This document shows positions 1 to 8,408 of a DNA stretch of 64,000 nucleotides, one piece after another. The position numbers were made by a program, and so were the translations under genes. The notes beneath the pieces were generated by a model. The model did no database searches and was not told where the DNA came from. It worked only from the letters and a program-made list of their open reading frames with translations. Each line of letters starts with the position of its first letter. Position 1 is the stretch's first letter. The stretch covers positions 807,467 through 871,466 of the forward strand of contig NZ_LMGI01000003.1 of NCBI RefSeq assembly GCF_001427105.1. The letters run 5' to 3'. This stretch comes from Sphingopyxis sp. Root154. Lineage in GTDB: Bacteria; Pseudomonadota; Alphaproteobacteria; Sphingomonadales; Sphingomonadaceae.

Positions 1-841
1 GCGCGTGCGCGAGCCGCGGCGCGATTTCGGGGAGCGTGCGCCACGCGGGGTCGGCGATCAGGCCGAGTTCACGGCGGAAATCATAGCCCGCGACCTTGAG
101 CGGAACGATGCCGTCGATTGCGAGCGAGACGGGTGCTGTGGTGATCCCGATCCCCGCCGCGACCATGCGCAGGCAGCGCTCGTCGCTCTCGCTGCGCAGC
201 GCGAAGCGCGGGCGGACCCCGTGGCGCGTAAAGAAACGGCTCGTCGCGTCGAGAAATTCGCACGACCGGCGCGCGATCATCGTTTCGGCGGCGAGTTCCT
301 CGGGCCCGACCTCGATCCGTCCGGCGAGCGGATGATCCGATGCGATGAACATCACGAGCGGCTCTTCATAAAGCGGCATGACATGATCGCCGCGCTCGCC
401 CGGCCGCAGCGGGACGAGCGCCATGTTGATGCGGCCGCTGCCGAGCGCGGCGCGGAGTTCGGAGTCGCTGTTCTCGACAAGTTCGATCGCGAAGCCCGGC
501 CGCAGCGCGGCGGCGATCGCTTGCAGCAATTCTGCGGGCGCCGAGCGGATCACGCCGAGCTTGAGTTCGCTCGACCGGCGGTCGCTCTCACGCTCGAAGC
601 TGTCGGCGGCGCGAAAGCCGCGCTCGAGATCGCGCGCAATGGGCAGGAAACGCCCACCCGCCTCGGTCAGCCGGATCTGGCGGCGGTTGCGGATGAACAG
701 CGGCGTGCCGACCAGCTTTTCGAGTTCGGCGATGCCCGTCGACAGCGCCGGCTGGGTCACGCGGATGCGCAGCGCCGCCTGCGTGAAGCTGCCGGCGTCG
801 ACGACGGCGAGGAACTGGCGGATATGCGTGCGCTTTATCAT
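1..841 (-). CDS. LysR family transcriptional regulator (3' end beyond window)
   Basis: Reading the minus strand from the ATG at 841 gives MIKRTHIRQFLAVVDAGSF, a standard LysR winged-helix start. The HTH recognition region (TQPALSTGIAELEKLVGTPL) follows, and then a periplasmic-binding-like effector domain that stays open to the window edge, about 280 codons. LysR proteins usually have about 300 residues, so only the last few are missing. It diverges from isovaleryl-CoA dehydrogenase across about 100 bp, the usual arrangement for a LysR protein controlling its neighbour. The effector is unknown; an acyl-CoA or acid of leucine breakdown is only an inference from context. Confidence 0.9.
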   Translation of the reverse strand, partial: MIKRTHIRQFLAVVDAGSFTQAALRIRVTQPALSTGIAELEKLVGTPLFIRNRRQIRLTEAGGRFLPIARDLERGFRAADSFERESDRRSSELKLGVIRSAPAELLQAIAAALRPGFAIELVENSDSELRAALGSGRINMALVPLRPGERGDHVMPLYEEPLVMFIASDHPLAGRIEVGPEELAAETMIARRSCEFLDATSRFFTRHGVRPRFALRSESDERCLRMVAAGIGITTAPVSLAIDGIVPLKVAGYDFRRELGLIADPAWRTLPEIAPRLAHA

Positions 842-943
842 AAATTTTTCTTATGCCAAATCTCACTTCATTTCAATTTCCCTATGGTGATATTTTGATG
901 CACACTCGCGCGCAGTCCCGCCCCCTCGATCGATAGGTAATCC
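842..943. promoter_or_regulatory. Divergent LysR/ivd intergenic region
   Basis: This 102-bp gap separates the divergent LysR and ivd start codons and is clearly more AT-rich than the flanking genes, with a T-rich stretch next to the LysR start and a tatggtgatattttga segment in the middle. It must hold both promoters and probably the LysR site. I could not pick out a convincing T-N11-A box or -35/-10 pair by eye. Confidence 0.5.
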
Positions 944-2113
944 ATGCGCGCCACCCCCGATTTCGATTTCGCGCTCGGCGAAACCGCCGACATGATCCGC
1001 GACACCACCGCCCGCTTCGCCGACGAACAGATCGCTCCGCTCGCCGCGAAGGCCGACGCCGACGACTGGTTCCCGCGCGACGAGCTGTGGACGCAGATGG
1101 GCGACCTCGGGCTGCACGGCATCACCGTCGAGGAAGAGTTCGGCGGGCTCGGCCTCGGCTATCTCGAGCATGTCATCGCGGTCGAGGAAGTCAGCCGCGC
1201 ATCGGGCGCCATCGGCCTCTCCTACGGCGCGCATTCGAACCTTTGCGTCAACCAGATCCGCCGCTGGGGCAATGCCGAACAGAAGGCGAAATATCTGCCC
1301 AAGCTGATCAGCGGCGAGCATGTCGGCAGCCTGGCGATGTCCGAAGCCGGCGCCGGCAGTGACGTCGTGTCGATGAAGTTGAAGGCCGAGCGCAAGGGCA
1401 GCGGTTACGTTCTGAACGGCACCAAATTCTGGATCACCAATGCGACGCACGCCGACACGCTGGTCGTCTATGCCAAGACGAGCCCCGAAGCCGGGTCGCG
1501 CGGGATCACCGCCTTCCTGATCGAGAAGGACATGCCGGGGTTCAGCATCGGGCAGAAGATCGACAAGGTCGGCATGCGCGGCTCGCCGACCGCCGAACTG
1601 GTGTTCACCGATTGTGAAGTGTCTGAAGAGCAGGTCATGGGCCCCGAAAATGGCGGCGTCGGCGTGCTGATGTCGGGACTCGACTATGAGCGCGTCGTGC
1701 TCGCCGGGCTCCAGCTCGGGATCATGCAGGCGTGCCTCGACACGGTCATTCCCTATGTCCGCGAACGCAAGCAGTTCGGCAAGCCGATCGGATCGTTCCA
1801 GCTGATGCAGGCGAAGGTCGCCGACATGTATGTCATGCTCCAATCGGCGCGCTCCTATGTCTATAACGTCGCCAAGGCGTGCGACGCTGGTCAGACGACC
1901 CGCTTCGACGCCGCGGGCTGTATCCTTCTCGCCAGTGAGAATGCGGTGAAGGTCGCGGGCGAAGCGATCCAGGCTTTGGGCGGCGCGGGCTATACGAAGG
2001 ACTGGCCGGTCGAGCGTTACTGGCGCGACGCCAAGCTGCTCGACATCGGCGCGGGCACGAACGAAATCCGCCGCATGCTGATCGGCCGCGAACTGATCGG
2101 CGCCGGCGCGTGA
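944..2113 (+). CDS. ivd: Isovaleryl-CoA dehydrogenase
   Basis: This 389-residue acyl-CoA dehydrogenase oxidises isovaleryl-CoA to 3-methylcrotonyl-CoA in leucine catabolism, passing electrons to ETF. The N-terminal helical domain, the FAD-binding middle ([10 protein letters not shown] at 132-140, WITN at 163) and the C-terminal helical domain ([19 protein letters not shown]) are complete. [11 protein letters not shown] places a Glu at about 249, the position of the catalytic base specific to isovaleryl-CoA dehydrogenases; other acyl-CoA dehydrogenases use a Glu nearer the C-terminus. Both methylcrotonyl-CoA carboxylase subunits follow downstream on the same strand, which supports the substrate. 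It overlaps the next gene by GTGA. Confidence 0.93.
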   Translation: MRATPDFDFALGETADMIRDTTARFADEQIAPLAAKADADDWFPRDELWTQMGDLGLHGITVEEEFGGLGLGYLEHVIAVEEVSRASGAIGLSYGAHSNLCVNQIRRWGNAEQKAKYLPKLISGEHVGSLAMSEAGAGSDVVSMKLKAERKGSGYVLNGTKFWITNATHADTLVVYAKTSPEAGSRGITAFLIEKDMPGFSIGQKIDKVGMRGSPTAELVFTDCEVSEEQVMGPENGGVGVLMSGLDYERVVLAGLQLGIMQACLDTVIPYVRERKQFGKPIGSFQLMQAKVADMYVMLQSARSYVYNVAKACDAGQTTRFDAAGCILLASENAVKVAGEAIQALGGAGYTKDWPVERYWRDAKLLDIGAGTNEIRRMLIGRELIGAGA

Positions 2114-2457
2114 TCTGGCTCTGGCTGTCGGCCGCCTTCATGGTGACGACGGCCGGGATTCATGGCTATCTGGGTGAGCGCAGGCTGATGGGTCCGCTGA
2201 TGACGCTCGACCAAGGGGTGATGAGCATCGATCTCGCCCGCAAGGTGTTCCGTCTTGCATGGCATGCGCTTTCCCTGTTGATGCTCGTTTCGGCGGCGTC
2301 GGTCGTCTGGCCGGGAACGCCGCGCGGCCTGATCCTGCTGATCGGCGCGGCCTGGACTGCAACTGGATTGTTCGACGCGATCTATACGCGCGGACGCCAT
2401 ATCGGCTGGCCCTTTCTCTCCGCCTCGGGCGTCTTCGCGCTGCTGGGGGCGGCATGA
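2110..2457 (+). CDS. Small integral membrane protein
   Basis: A 115-residue protein starting at a GTG inside the ivd stop region (GTGA overlap), so translation is probably coupled. It has about four hydrophobic segments, roughly at residues 1-18, 47-68, 72-88 and 98-114, and a conserved-looking [10 protein letters not shown] segment near residue 18. I do not recognise a family with a known function. The coupling to ivd and the next genes suggests it is expressed with the leucine operon, but no catalytic motif is visible. Confidence 0.75.
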   Translation: MIWLWLSAAFMVTTAGIHGYLGERRLMGPLMTLDQGVMSIDLARKVFRLAWHALSLLMLVSAASVVWPGTPRGLILLIGAAWTATGLFDAIYTRGRHIGWPFLSASGVFALLGAA

Positions 2458-2513
2458 GCGCGCGCGGGCTGAAGCCCGAATATGTGCATGGCGCGACGGC
2501 GAACGGGCGATGA
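2454..2513 (+). CDS. Possible 19-residue ORF coupled on both sides
   Basis: The ATG overlaps the stop of the upstream membrane-protein gene (ATGA at 2454) and its own stop overlaps the next ATG (ATGA at 2510). It would encode [19 protein letters not shown]. It may be a real coupling peptide or only a chance reading between two genes; no ribosome binding site beyond coupling is evident. Confidence 0.2.
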   Translation: MSARGLKPEYVHGATANGR

Positions 2514-2902
2514 GCGGGTTTCGTGTCTCCGGCTTCGACCATATCGTGCTGTGCGTGCGCGACGTCGCGGAGACGCGCGCCTTCTATGAACGCGTGCTCG
2601 GCATGACTGCACGCGAGGAGCGGCCGGGCAAATATTCGCTGCAGTTCGGCGTTCACAAGATCAGCCTGCAGGATGCCGCAACCAGCCCGAGCATCGCCCG
2701 CGACACGGTGCCGGGCAGCGGGAACTTTTGCCTGCTCAGCGATACGCCGGTTGCCGAATGGCGCACGCATCTGGAGGCACAGGACGTTGCGATCGTCGAC
2801 GCGGGATTGCGCGATGGCGCTACGGGCACAATCAACTCGCTCTATTTCCATGACCCCGACGGCAACCTCGTCGAAGTCAGCAACCTTATCGAACCGCGAT
2901 GA
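2510..2902 (+). CDS. VOC (glyoxalase/bleomycin-resistance) family protein
   Basis: A 130-residue single VOC fold. FDHIVLCVRDVAETRAFYERVLGM at the N-terminus is the classic first beta-alpha-beta unit, and FHDPDGNLVEVSN at the C-terminus carries the usual metal-binding Glu; the His of FDHIV would be a partner ligand. Such proteins act as glyoxalases, epimerases, dioxygenases or binding proteins, and the sequence does not tell which. It lies in the ivd-mcc operon and overlaps the following gene by ATGA. A methylmalonyl-CoA epimerase role cannot be excluded but the protein is short for it. Confidence 0.85.
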   Translation: MSGFRVSGFDHIVLCVRDVAETRAFYERVLGMTAREERPGKYSLQFGVHKISLQDAATSPSIARDTVPGSGNFCLLSDTPVAEWRTHLEAQDVAIVDAGLRDGATGTINSLYFHDPDGNLVEVSNLIEPR

Positions 2903-3186
2903 ACGACACTTTGCTCACCGTATTGCAATATTATGGTGCGGGCGCGGCAACGCTCGCGGCGCTGGTCGTGTCGCTTAATCTCGGGCGACGCTGGACCGGC
3001 TGGGCGTTTGTCGTTTTCGTGACGAGCAGCATCGCGCTGATCGCCTGGGGTTTTCTCCAGCCCGACAGCGAAGGCATCGGGTGGCAGAATATCGCGCTGC
3101 TCGTCATCAACGCGATCGGCGTCTATCGCTACCTGATCCTGAAGGAAAAGCCCGGCGAGCCATCGGGCAAGGACGAGGCAAAGTAA
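2899..3186 (+). CDS. Small membrane protein of unknown function
   Basis: A 95-residue protein, start ATG overlapping the VOC stop (ATGA). It has three predicted membrane segments (about 8-27, 34-52 and 62-80) and a charged C-terminal tail (LKEKPGEPSGKDEAK). It resembles the many short uncharacterised membrane proteins of sphingomonads and I assign no function. It is the last gene of this block before the convergent M13 peptidase gene. Confidence 0.75.
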   Translation: MNDTLLTVLQYYGAGAATLAALVVSLNLGRRWTGWAFVVFVTSSIALIAWGFLQPDSEGIGWQNIALLVINAIGVYRYLILKEKPGEPSGKDEAK

Positions 3187-3207
3187 TTGCCCCGCCCTCC
3201 CCTGACA

Positions 3208-5289
3208 TTATCCCCAGACGCGGACGCGCTTGTCGGGTGCGAGATACAGCTTGTCGGTCGGCTGGACGTTGAACGCCTTGTACCACGCGTCGAGGTTCCG
3301 CACCGTCAGCGCGCGGTACATGCCCGGCGCATGGCCGTCGGTCGCGACACGCGCGCGCAGCGCCTCGGCGCGCATCTTGGTCGCCCAGGTCTGCGCAAAG
3401 GCGATGAAGAAGCGCTGGTCGCCGGTGAAGCCGTCGATCACCGGCGCTTCCTTGCCGCCGAGCGAGGCGCGATAGGCGTCGTACGAAGCCTGAAGCCCCG
3501 CCACGTCGGCGATATTCTCACCCAGCGTCAGCTTGCCGTTGACCGCAAGGTCGGGGAACGGCTTGTAGGTGTCGAACTGCGCCGCGAGCGCGTCGCCCGC
3601 CGCGTTGAACTTCGCCAGATCCGCCGGGGTCCACCAGTTGCGCAGTGCCCCGGTGGAATCGAACGCCGCGCCATTATTGTCGAAGCTGTGGCTGATTTCA
3701 TGCCCGATCACCGCACCGATCGCGCCATAGTTAAACGCGGGGTCAGCCTTGGCGTTGAAGAAGGGCGGCTGAAGGATCGCGGCGGGGAAGTTCAGCGCGT
3801 TCTGGACGGGCAGGTTCACCGCGTTGACGGTCTGCGGAACCATCCACCACTCGCCCTTGTCCATCGGCTTGCCGATCTTGGCGAGCTGGTGCGCATATTC
3901 GGCCTGCTGTCCCGCGACCTCGTTCGCATAGGGGTTGGCGCCGACGGTGTAGCTGCCATAATCGCGCCAGCTGTCGGGGTAGCCGACGCCGACCGCGATC
4001 GTTTCGACCTTCTTGATCGCTTCCTTCTTGGTCTCGGGCGCCATCCAGTCGATCGTGTTCACGCGCGTCGCGAAGGCGGCCTTGATGTTCTTCACCATGT
4101 CGCCGACCTCTGCCTTGGCCGAGGCGGGGAAATATTTGTCGGCATAGGCTTTGCCCACCGCATCGCCGAGATAGGTGTCGAGTGCGTCGAGCGCGCGCTT
4201 GTCACGGCTGCGTTGCTGCGGCGTGCCCGCCATCGTCGTGCCGTAGAAGGCGAAGTGCGCGCCATCGATCGCGCTCGGCAGCACGTCGGCGTGGCTGTTG
4301 ATCTGATGGAAGGCGAGCCAGTCCTTCCACGCATCGAGCGGCTCGGAGGCGACGAGCGCCGACAGGCCGGTGATCGCGTTCGCGTGATAAGCGCCGAACT
4401 TGGCCGCGCTGTCGAGCTTCGCAGCGCTCATGAACGCCGGCCAGTCGATGCCGGGCGCCTTCTTGGCGAAATCGGCCTTCGCCCAGACGTCGGCCGATTT
4501 GGTGAAGTCCTCGCTCTGCTCGCGGGTCGCATGCGCCTTGGCGATCTTGACCTCGAGGTCGTAGATGCGCTTCGCCTTCGCGGCGGCGTCGCTCTGGCCC
4601 GCGGCGGTCAGCAGCTTGGCGATATAGGCCTGATAGGCGGTGCGGATGCTCGCCATCTTGGGGTCGGCCGACAGATAATATTCGCGTTCGGGCATACCGA
4701 GCCCGCCCTGCAGCAGATAGGGAATGACGTCGCCCGGGGTCGCGAGCCCCTGCGTCACGAAGACGCCGAAGAGATTCTCGGTGCCGAAATCGGTCGCGTT
4801 CAAGGGGTCGACGTCGGCGCGGAGCTGTTCGCCGAGGACCTTCGACAGCGCAGCCTTGTCGGCGATCGCGGCAAAGCGCTCGAGGTCGGCGGCGACGGGC
4901 TTCATGCCCGCGGCATCGATCGCTTTGGTGTCTGTGTAAGCTTTATAGAAAGCGGCGATGCGGCCCTCGTTCGTGCCGGCGGCGGCATCGCCCTTGACGA
5001 TCGCATCGACGAGTTCGCGATTGCGCTTTTCGGTTTCGAGCTGCGCGACGTAAAAACCACCGATCGACGAGCGGTCGGCGGGGATTTCGGTCGTCTTGTC
5101 CCAATTGCCATTGGCGTAGGCGTAGAAGTCATCGCCGGGCTTTGCGGCGGTGTCCATCGCGGCCTTGCTGATCCCGATTTCAGTGCCGACGGTGTAGGCG
5201 GCGGAGCTGTCCTTGCCGCTGCTACAAGCGACGGGGCCCGCGAGAACCGCGGCGGTAGACAGAAGAACGGCAAAGACAGCTTTTTTCAT
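3208..5289 (-). CDS. M13 family metallopeptidase (neprilysin/PepO-like), exported
   Basis: A 693-residue peptidase of the neprilysin family. The N-terminal hydrophobic segment followed by VACSSGKDSS looks like a lipoprotein signal, though Pro at -3 is not canonical, so a periplasmic or outer-membrane-anchored enzyme is likely. The zinc motif HEISH lies at residues 530-534 (GAVIGHEISHSFDNNG), and GENIADVAGL downstream supplies the third ligand (ENIxD). NALNFPAAILQPPFF and the C-terminal RVRVWG are family signatures. Full length compared with bacterial M13 members (about 660-700). It lies antisense to the ivd/mcc operon direction, between ivd and mccB; no functional link to leucine is apparent. 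Confidence 0.93.
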   Translation of the reverse strand: MKKAVFAVLLSTAAVLAGPVACSSGKDSSAAYTVGTEIGISKAAMDTAAKPGDDFYAYANGNWDKTTEIPADRSSIGGFYVAQLETEKRNRELVDAIVKGDAAAGTNEGRIAAFYKAYTDTKAIDAAGMKPVAADLERFAAIADKAALSKVLGEQLRADVDPLNATDFGTENLFGVFVTQGLATPGDVIPYLLQGGLGMPEREYYLSADPKMASIRTAYQAYIAKLLTAAGQSDAAAKAKRIYDLEVKIAKAHATREQSEDFTKSADVWAKADFAKKAPGIDWPAFMSAAKLDSAAKFGAYHANAITGLSALVASEPLDAWKDWLAFHQINSHADVLPSAIDGAHFAFYGTTMAGTPQQRSRDKRALDALDTYLGDAVGKAYADKYFPASAKAEVGDMVKNIKAAFATRVNTIDWMAPETKKEAIKKVETIAVGVGYPDSWRDYGSYTVGANPYANEVAGQQAEYAHQLAKIGKPMDKGEWWMVPQTVNAVNLPVQNALNFPAAILQPPFFNAKADPAFNYGAIGAVIGHEISHSFDNNGAAFDSTGALRNWWTPADLAKFNAAGDALAAQFDTYKPFPDLAVNGKLTLGENIADVAGLQASYDAYRASLGGKEAPVIDGFTGDQRFFIAFAQTWATKMRAEALRARVATDGHAPGMYRALTVRNLDAWYKAFNVQPTDKLYLAPDKRVRVWG

Positions 5290-5435
5290 GGAAATGACCT
5301 TGTTTTGTCACGGATAGGCAGGCGGCCGACGCGTGCGAAAAACTGGTTTCAACGCCAACCATTTTCGGCCTGCTGCGCTTTTCAATCGACGAGCGACGGG
5401 TTAGTTCCGAACCGATTTCAGGGAGAGACTGTACA

Positions 5436-7034
5436 GTGAGCGCACCGGTTCTAGGCACCAGCATCAACGCGGACAGCGACGAATATCGCACCCGCAGCGC
5501 GCATAACCGTGCGCTGACCGACGCGCTGCGCTCGGCGGTCGCCGAAGCGGCGCTCGGCGGCAACGAAAAGTCGCGCGACCGGCACACGAGCCGCGGCAAA
5601 TTGCTGCCGCGCGAGCGCGTCGAACGGCTGCTCGACCCGGGCGCGCCCTTCCTCGAAATCGGCCAGCTCGCCGCGAACGACCTCTATAACGGTGAAGTGC
5701 CGGGCGCGGGGCTGATCTGCGGGATCGGGCAGGTGTCGGGGCGCCAGTGCATGATCGTGTGCAACGATGCGACGGTGAAGGGTGGCACCTATTACCCGAT
5801 GACTGTGAAGAAGCACCTCCGCGCGCAGGAGATTGCCGAGGCGAACCGCCTGCCGTGCATCTATCTCGTCGACAGCGGCGGCGCAAACCTGCCGCATCAG
5901 GATCAGGTTTTTCCTGACCGCGACCATTTCGGGCGCATCTTCTTCAATCAGGCGAATATGTCGGCGAAGCGCATCCCGCAGATTGCCTGCGTAATGGGAA
6001 GCTGCACCGCGGGCGGCGCTTATGTCCCCGCGATGTCAGATGAGACGGTGATCGTGCGCAATCAGGGCACGATCTTCCTCGCCGGCCCGCCGCTGGTGAA
6101 AGCCGCGACGGGCGAGGAGATCAGCGCAGAGGACCTTGGCGGCGGCGATCTGCATGCGAAGAAGTCGGGTGTCGTCGACCATCTCGCCGAGAATGACGAA
6201 CATGCGCTGACGATCGTCCGCGACATCGTCAGCCATCTTGGCGAAAACACGGGCTTCCAAGTTCCGTTAAAAGCCCCGCGCCCGCCCAAATATGCCGGCG
6301 AAGAGCTGTACGGCGTCGTCCCCGACGACGTCCGTGCGCCCTATGACGTCCATGAAGTGATCGCGCGCATCATCGACGGCAGCGAGTTTCACGAGTTCAA
6401 GGCGAATTACGGCAGCACGCTCGTGTGCGGCTTTGCGCATATCTGGGGCATTCCGGTCGCAATCCTTGCCAACAACGGCGTGCTGTTCAGCGAAAGCGCG
6501 GTCAAAGGCGCGCATTTCATCGAGCTGGCGCAGCAGCGGCGCATCCCCCTGCTCTTCCTCCAGAACATCAGCGGCTTCATGGTCGGCGGCAAATATGAGG
6601 CCGAAGGCATCGCCAAGCATGGCGCCAAGCTGGTGACCGCGGTGGCAACCGCGACAGTGCCGAAGATCACCGTGCTGATCGGCGGCAGCTTCGGCGCCGG
6701 CAACTACGGCATGTGCGGCCGCGCCTATTCTCCGCGTTTCCTGTTCAGCTGGCCCAACAGCCGGATCAGCGTGATGGGCGGCGAGCAGGCGGCGAGCGTG
6801 CTTGCAACCGTCCACCGCGACGCCGAAAAATGGACGCCCGAGGAGGCCGAGGCTTTCAAGGCGCCGATCCGCCAGAAATATGAGGATGAAGGCAATCCCT
6901 ATCACGCCACGGCGCGCCTGTGGGACGATGGCATCATCGACCCGGCGCAGACGCGCGATGTGCTCGGGCTCGCCTTCGCCGCGACGTTGAACGCCCCGGT
7001 CGAGGAACGCGGCTTCGGCGTGTTCCGGATGTGA
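5436..7034 (+). CDS. mccB: Methylcrotonyl-CoA carboxylase, carboxyltransferase (beta) subunit
   Basis: A 532-residue carboxyltransferase that moves CO2 from carboxybiotin to 3-methylcrotonyl-CoA, giving 3-methylglutaconyl-CoA. Signatures seen are [17 protein letters not shown] near the N-terminus, [17 protein letters not shown] (typical of MCC and geranyl-CoA carboxylase beta chains), [16 protein letters not shown] and the oxyanion region [16 protein letters not shown]. The start is the GTG at 5436, preceded by gggagaga at 5421. Length and motifs fit MCC rather than propionyl-CoA carboxylase. The biotin subunit partner is encoded at 8405. Confidence 0.93.
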   Translation: MSAPVLGTSINADSDEYRTRSAHNRALTDALRSAVAEAALGGNEKSRDRHTSRGKLLPRERVERLLDPGAPFLEIGQLAANDLYNGEVPGAGLICGIGQVSGRQCMIVCNDATVKGGTYYPMTVKKHLRAQEIAEANRLPCIYLVDSGGANLPHQDQVFPDRDHFGRIFFNQANMSAKRIPQIACVMGSCTAGGAYVPAMSDETVIVRNQGTIFLAGPPLVKAATGEEISAEDLGGGDLHAKKSGVVDHLAENDEHALTIVRDIVSHLGENTGFQVPLKAPRPPKYAGEELYGVVPDDVRAPYDVHEVIARIIDGSEFHEFKANYGSTLVCGFAHIWGIPVAILANNGVLFSESAVKGAHFIELAQQRRIPLLFLQNISGFMVGGKYEAEGIAKHGAKLVTAVATATVPKITVLIGGSFGAGNYGMCGRAYSPRFLFSWPNSRISVMGGEQAASVLATVHRDAEKWTPEEAEAFKAPIRQKYEDEGNPYHATARLWDDGIIDPAQTRDVLGLAFAATLNAPVEERGFGVFRM

Positions 7035-7036
7035 CG

Positions 7037-7759
7037 ATGCCCGATGCGGTCGTTTTCATAATCGCCGTCGTGGCGATGCTGGTGGCGGCAGGCTTTGCGC
7101 TGGGCCTAGCCAATCGCGGCGGATTTTCGCCGCGCTGGCTGTTTGTCGCGGCGGGACTGGCCGTGATCAACGACGCGCTGCTGACCAATTTCTATGGCGC
7201 CCTGCCCGACCTGTTCGGCGCGAGCGACTGGAATTGGCAGGGCAAGCTGCTCGCGCTGGCGGCGACGCTGGCGATCGCATCGCACCCGGCTTTCGGCTGG
7301 CGGCGCTCAGGATTGACGCTCAAGCAGAACGCGGGCTCGCTACGTGCGGCGGTGCCGGTCGCGGTCCTCTATTGCCTTTTCTTTCTGGCGCTCGCCTTGT
7401 CGTTTCCGAACGAGCCCGCCTCCGGCGAAACCTTGGCGTTCCAGCTCACCCTGCCGGGGCTGGAGGAAGAACCCTTCTATCGCGGCATACTTCTTTTGGC
7501 GCTGAACGAAGCGTTCCGGGGCCGGATCAGGCTGCTCGGCATCGATTGGGGCTGGGGCGCCGTGCTGTCGTGCGCCTTGTTCGGTCTGGCGCATGCTTTG
7601 AGCTATTCCGCCGGCGATGGGTTTCAGTTCGACGTCATCACGATGGCGCTCACCGCCATTCCATCCTTTCTGGCGGTCTGGCTCCGCGAACGCACCGGCA
7701 GCCTGCTTCTTCCCGTTGCGGTGCACAATTTCGGCAACGCGATCATGTTGGTGGTGTGA
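7037..7759 (+). CDS. CPBP family intramembrane glutamic endopeptidase
   Basis: A 240-residue, strongly hydrophobic protein with the CPBP (Abi, type II CAAX protease-like) signature. Motif 1 is EEPFYR at 144-149 (EExxxR), motif 2 is FGLAH with His186, and motif 3 is HNFGN with His230. The motifs sit in predicted membrane helices of the C-terminal half. Bacterial members are putative intramembrane proteases whose substrates are mostly unknown. The ATG at 7037 lies 2 bp after the mccB stop and I prefer it to longer in-frame starts inside mccB. Confidence 0.88.
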   Translation: MPDAVVFIIAVVAMLVAAGFALGLANRGGFSPRWLFVAAGLAVINDALLTNFYGALPDLFGASDWNWQGKLLALAATLAIASHPAFGWRRSGLTLKQNAGSLRAAVPVAVLYCLFFLALALSFPNEPASGETLAFQLTLPGLEEEPFYRGILLLALNEAFRGRIRLLGIDWGWGAVLSCALFGLAHALSYSAGDGFQFDVITMALTAIPSFLAVWLRERTGSLLLPVAVHNFGNAIMLVV

Positions 7760-7761
7760 TC

Positions 7762-8106
7762 ATGAACGACCGTCTTTATCTCCTCGATCCGCTGTTCGAA
7801 GACCCCGCGCTGCCCGGACGGAATTTCTATTGCCGCGATTGCATCGCCATCGACGGGTTGCTGGCGAACTATCCCGAGCAGGCCGCAAAGATCGAGGTCA
7901 TCCGCATCGCCTTTCCGCGCCCGCGCAATGCAGTGATCGCCGCGGTTGGCGAGGCGAACCAGAATCTGCCGGTTCTGGTGCTTGGCGACGATGCACCGGC
8001 CGAGCTTGCCGACGGCGAGCATCAAGGCACGCGCTTTGTGGGCGACTTCAAGCGACTGCTCCACGCGCTGCATGTCCGGCACGGCTTTCCGGAGGCGCAT
8101 CCATGA
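7762..8106 (+). CDS. DUF3088 family protein
   Basis: A 114-residue soluble protein starting MNDRLYLLDPLFEDPALPG with FYCRDCIAIDGLL following. This thioredoxin-like opening (CxxC: C-R-D-C) and the RPRNAVI and NQNLPVLVLGDD segments match the DUF3088 family. Family function is unknown; the CxxC after FY and the following cis-Pro-like LPVLVL suggest a thioredoxin fold. Start ATG at 7762 lies 2 bp after the CPBP stop, and its stop overlaps the next gene (ATGA). Confidence 0.82.
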   Translation: MNDRLYLLDPLFEDPALPGRNFYCRDCIAIDGLLANYPEQAAKIEVIRIAFPRPRNAVIAAVGEANQNLPVLVLGDDAPAELADGEHQGTRFVGDFKRLLHALHVRHGFPEAHP

Positions 8107-8408
8107 TCGCGCGGCGATGGCACGGGATCGTCCCCAAGGACAAGGCAGAGGCCTATCTCAAGCTGATGCTCGAGGTCGCCATTCCCGACTACCGGTCGGT
8201 CGCGGGCAATCGCGGTGCGTGGTGCCTGCAGCGCCCCGACGGCGATGTCGTTCATTTCGAGATGCTGACCTTCTGGGACAATCTCGACGTGATCGAGGGC
8301 TTTGCCGGCACGCCGGTCGACGTCGCCAAATATTATGATTTCGACGATGACTTCCTGATCGAAAAGGAAGCGCATGTCCTGCATTTCGAAGTGAACGGAA
8401 CCCTATGA
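8103..8408 (+). CDS. Antibiotic biosynthesis monooxygenase-like (dimeric alpha/beta barrel) protein
   Basis: A 101-residue protein (MIARRWHGIVPKDKAEAYLK) whose pattern of RxWxGxVP, a central GAWCLQR...VVHFEMLTFWDNLDVIEGFAG and FEVNGTL end fits the ABM-like dimeric alpha/beta barrel superfamily. These small proteins include monooxygenases and many members of unknown role. It overlaps DUF3088 upstream and mccA downstream by ATGA on both sides, so all three should be made together. Confidence 0.75.
   Translation: MIARRWHGIVPKDKAEAYLKLMLEVAIPDYRSVAGNRGAWCLQRPDGDVVHFEMLTFWDNLDVIEGFAGTPVDVAKYYDFDDDFLIEKEAHVLHFEVNGTL

Noticed and set aside
863..1843. A 326-codon minus-strand frame
   Set aside because: Shadow of ivd; composition (many His, Asp, Arg) is that of an antisense frame.
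3187..5439. A 750-codon open frame on the plus strand
   Set aside because: It is antisense to the M13 peptidase, whose motifs and length are complete; the frame is open only because of high GC and codon bias.
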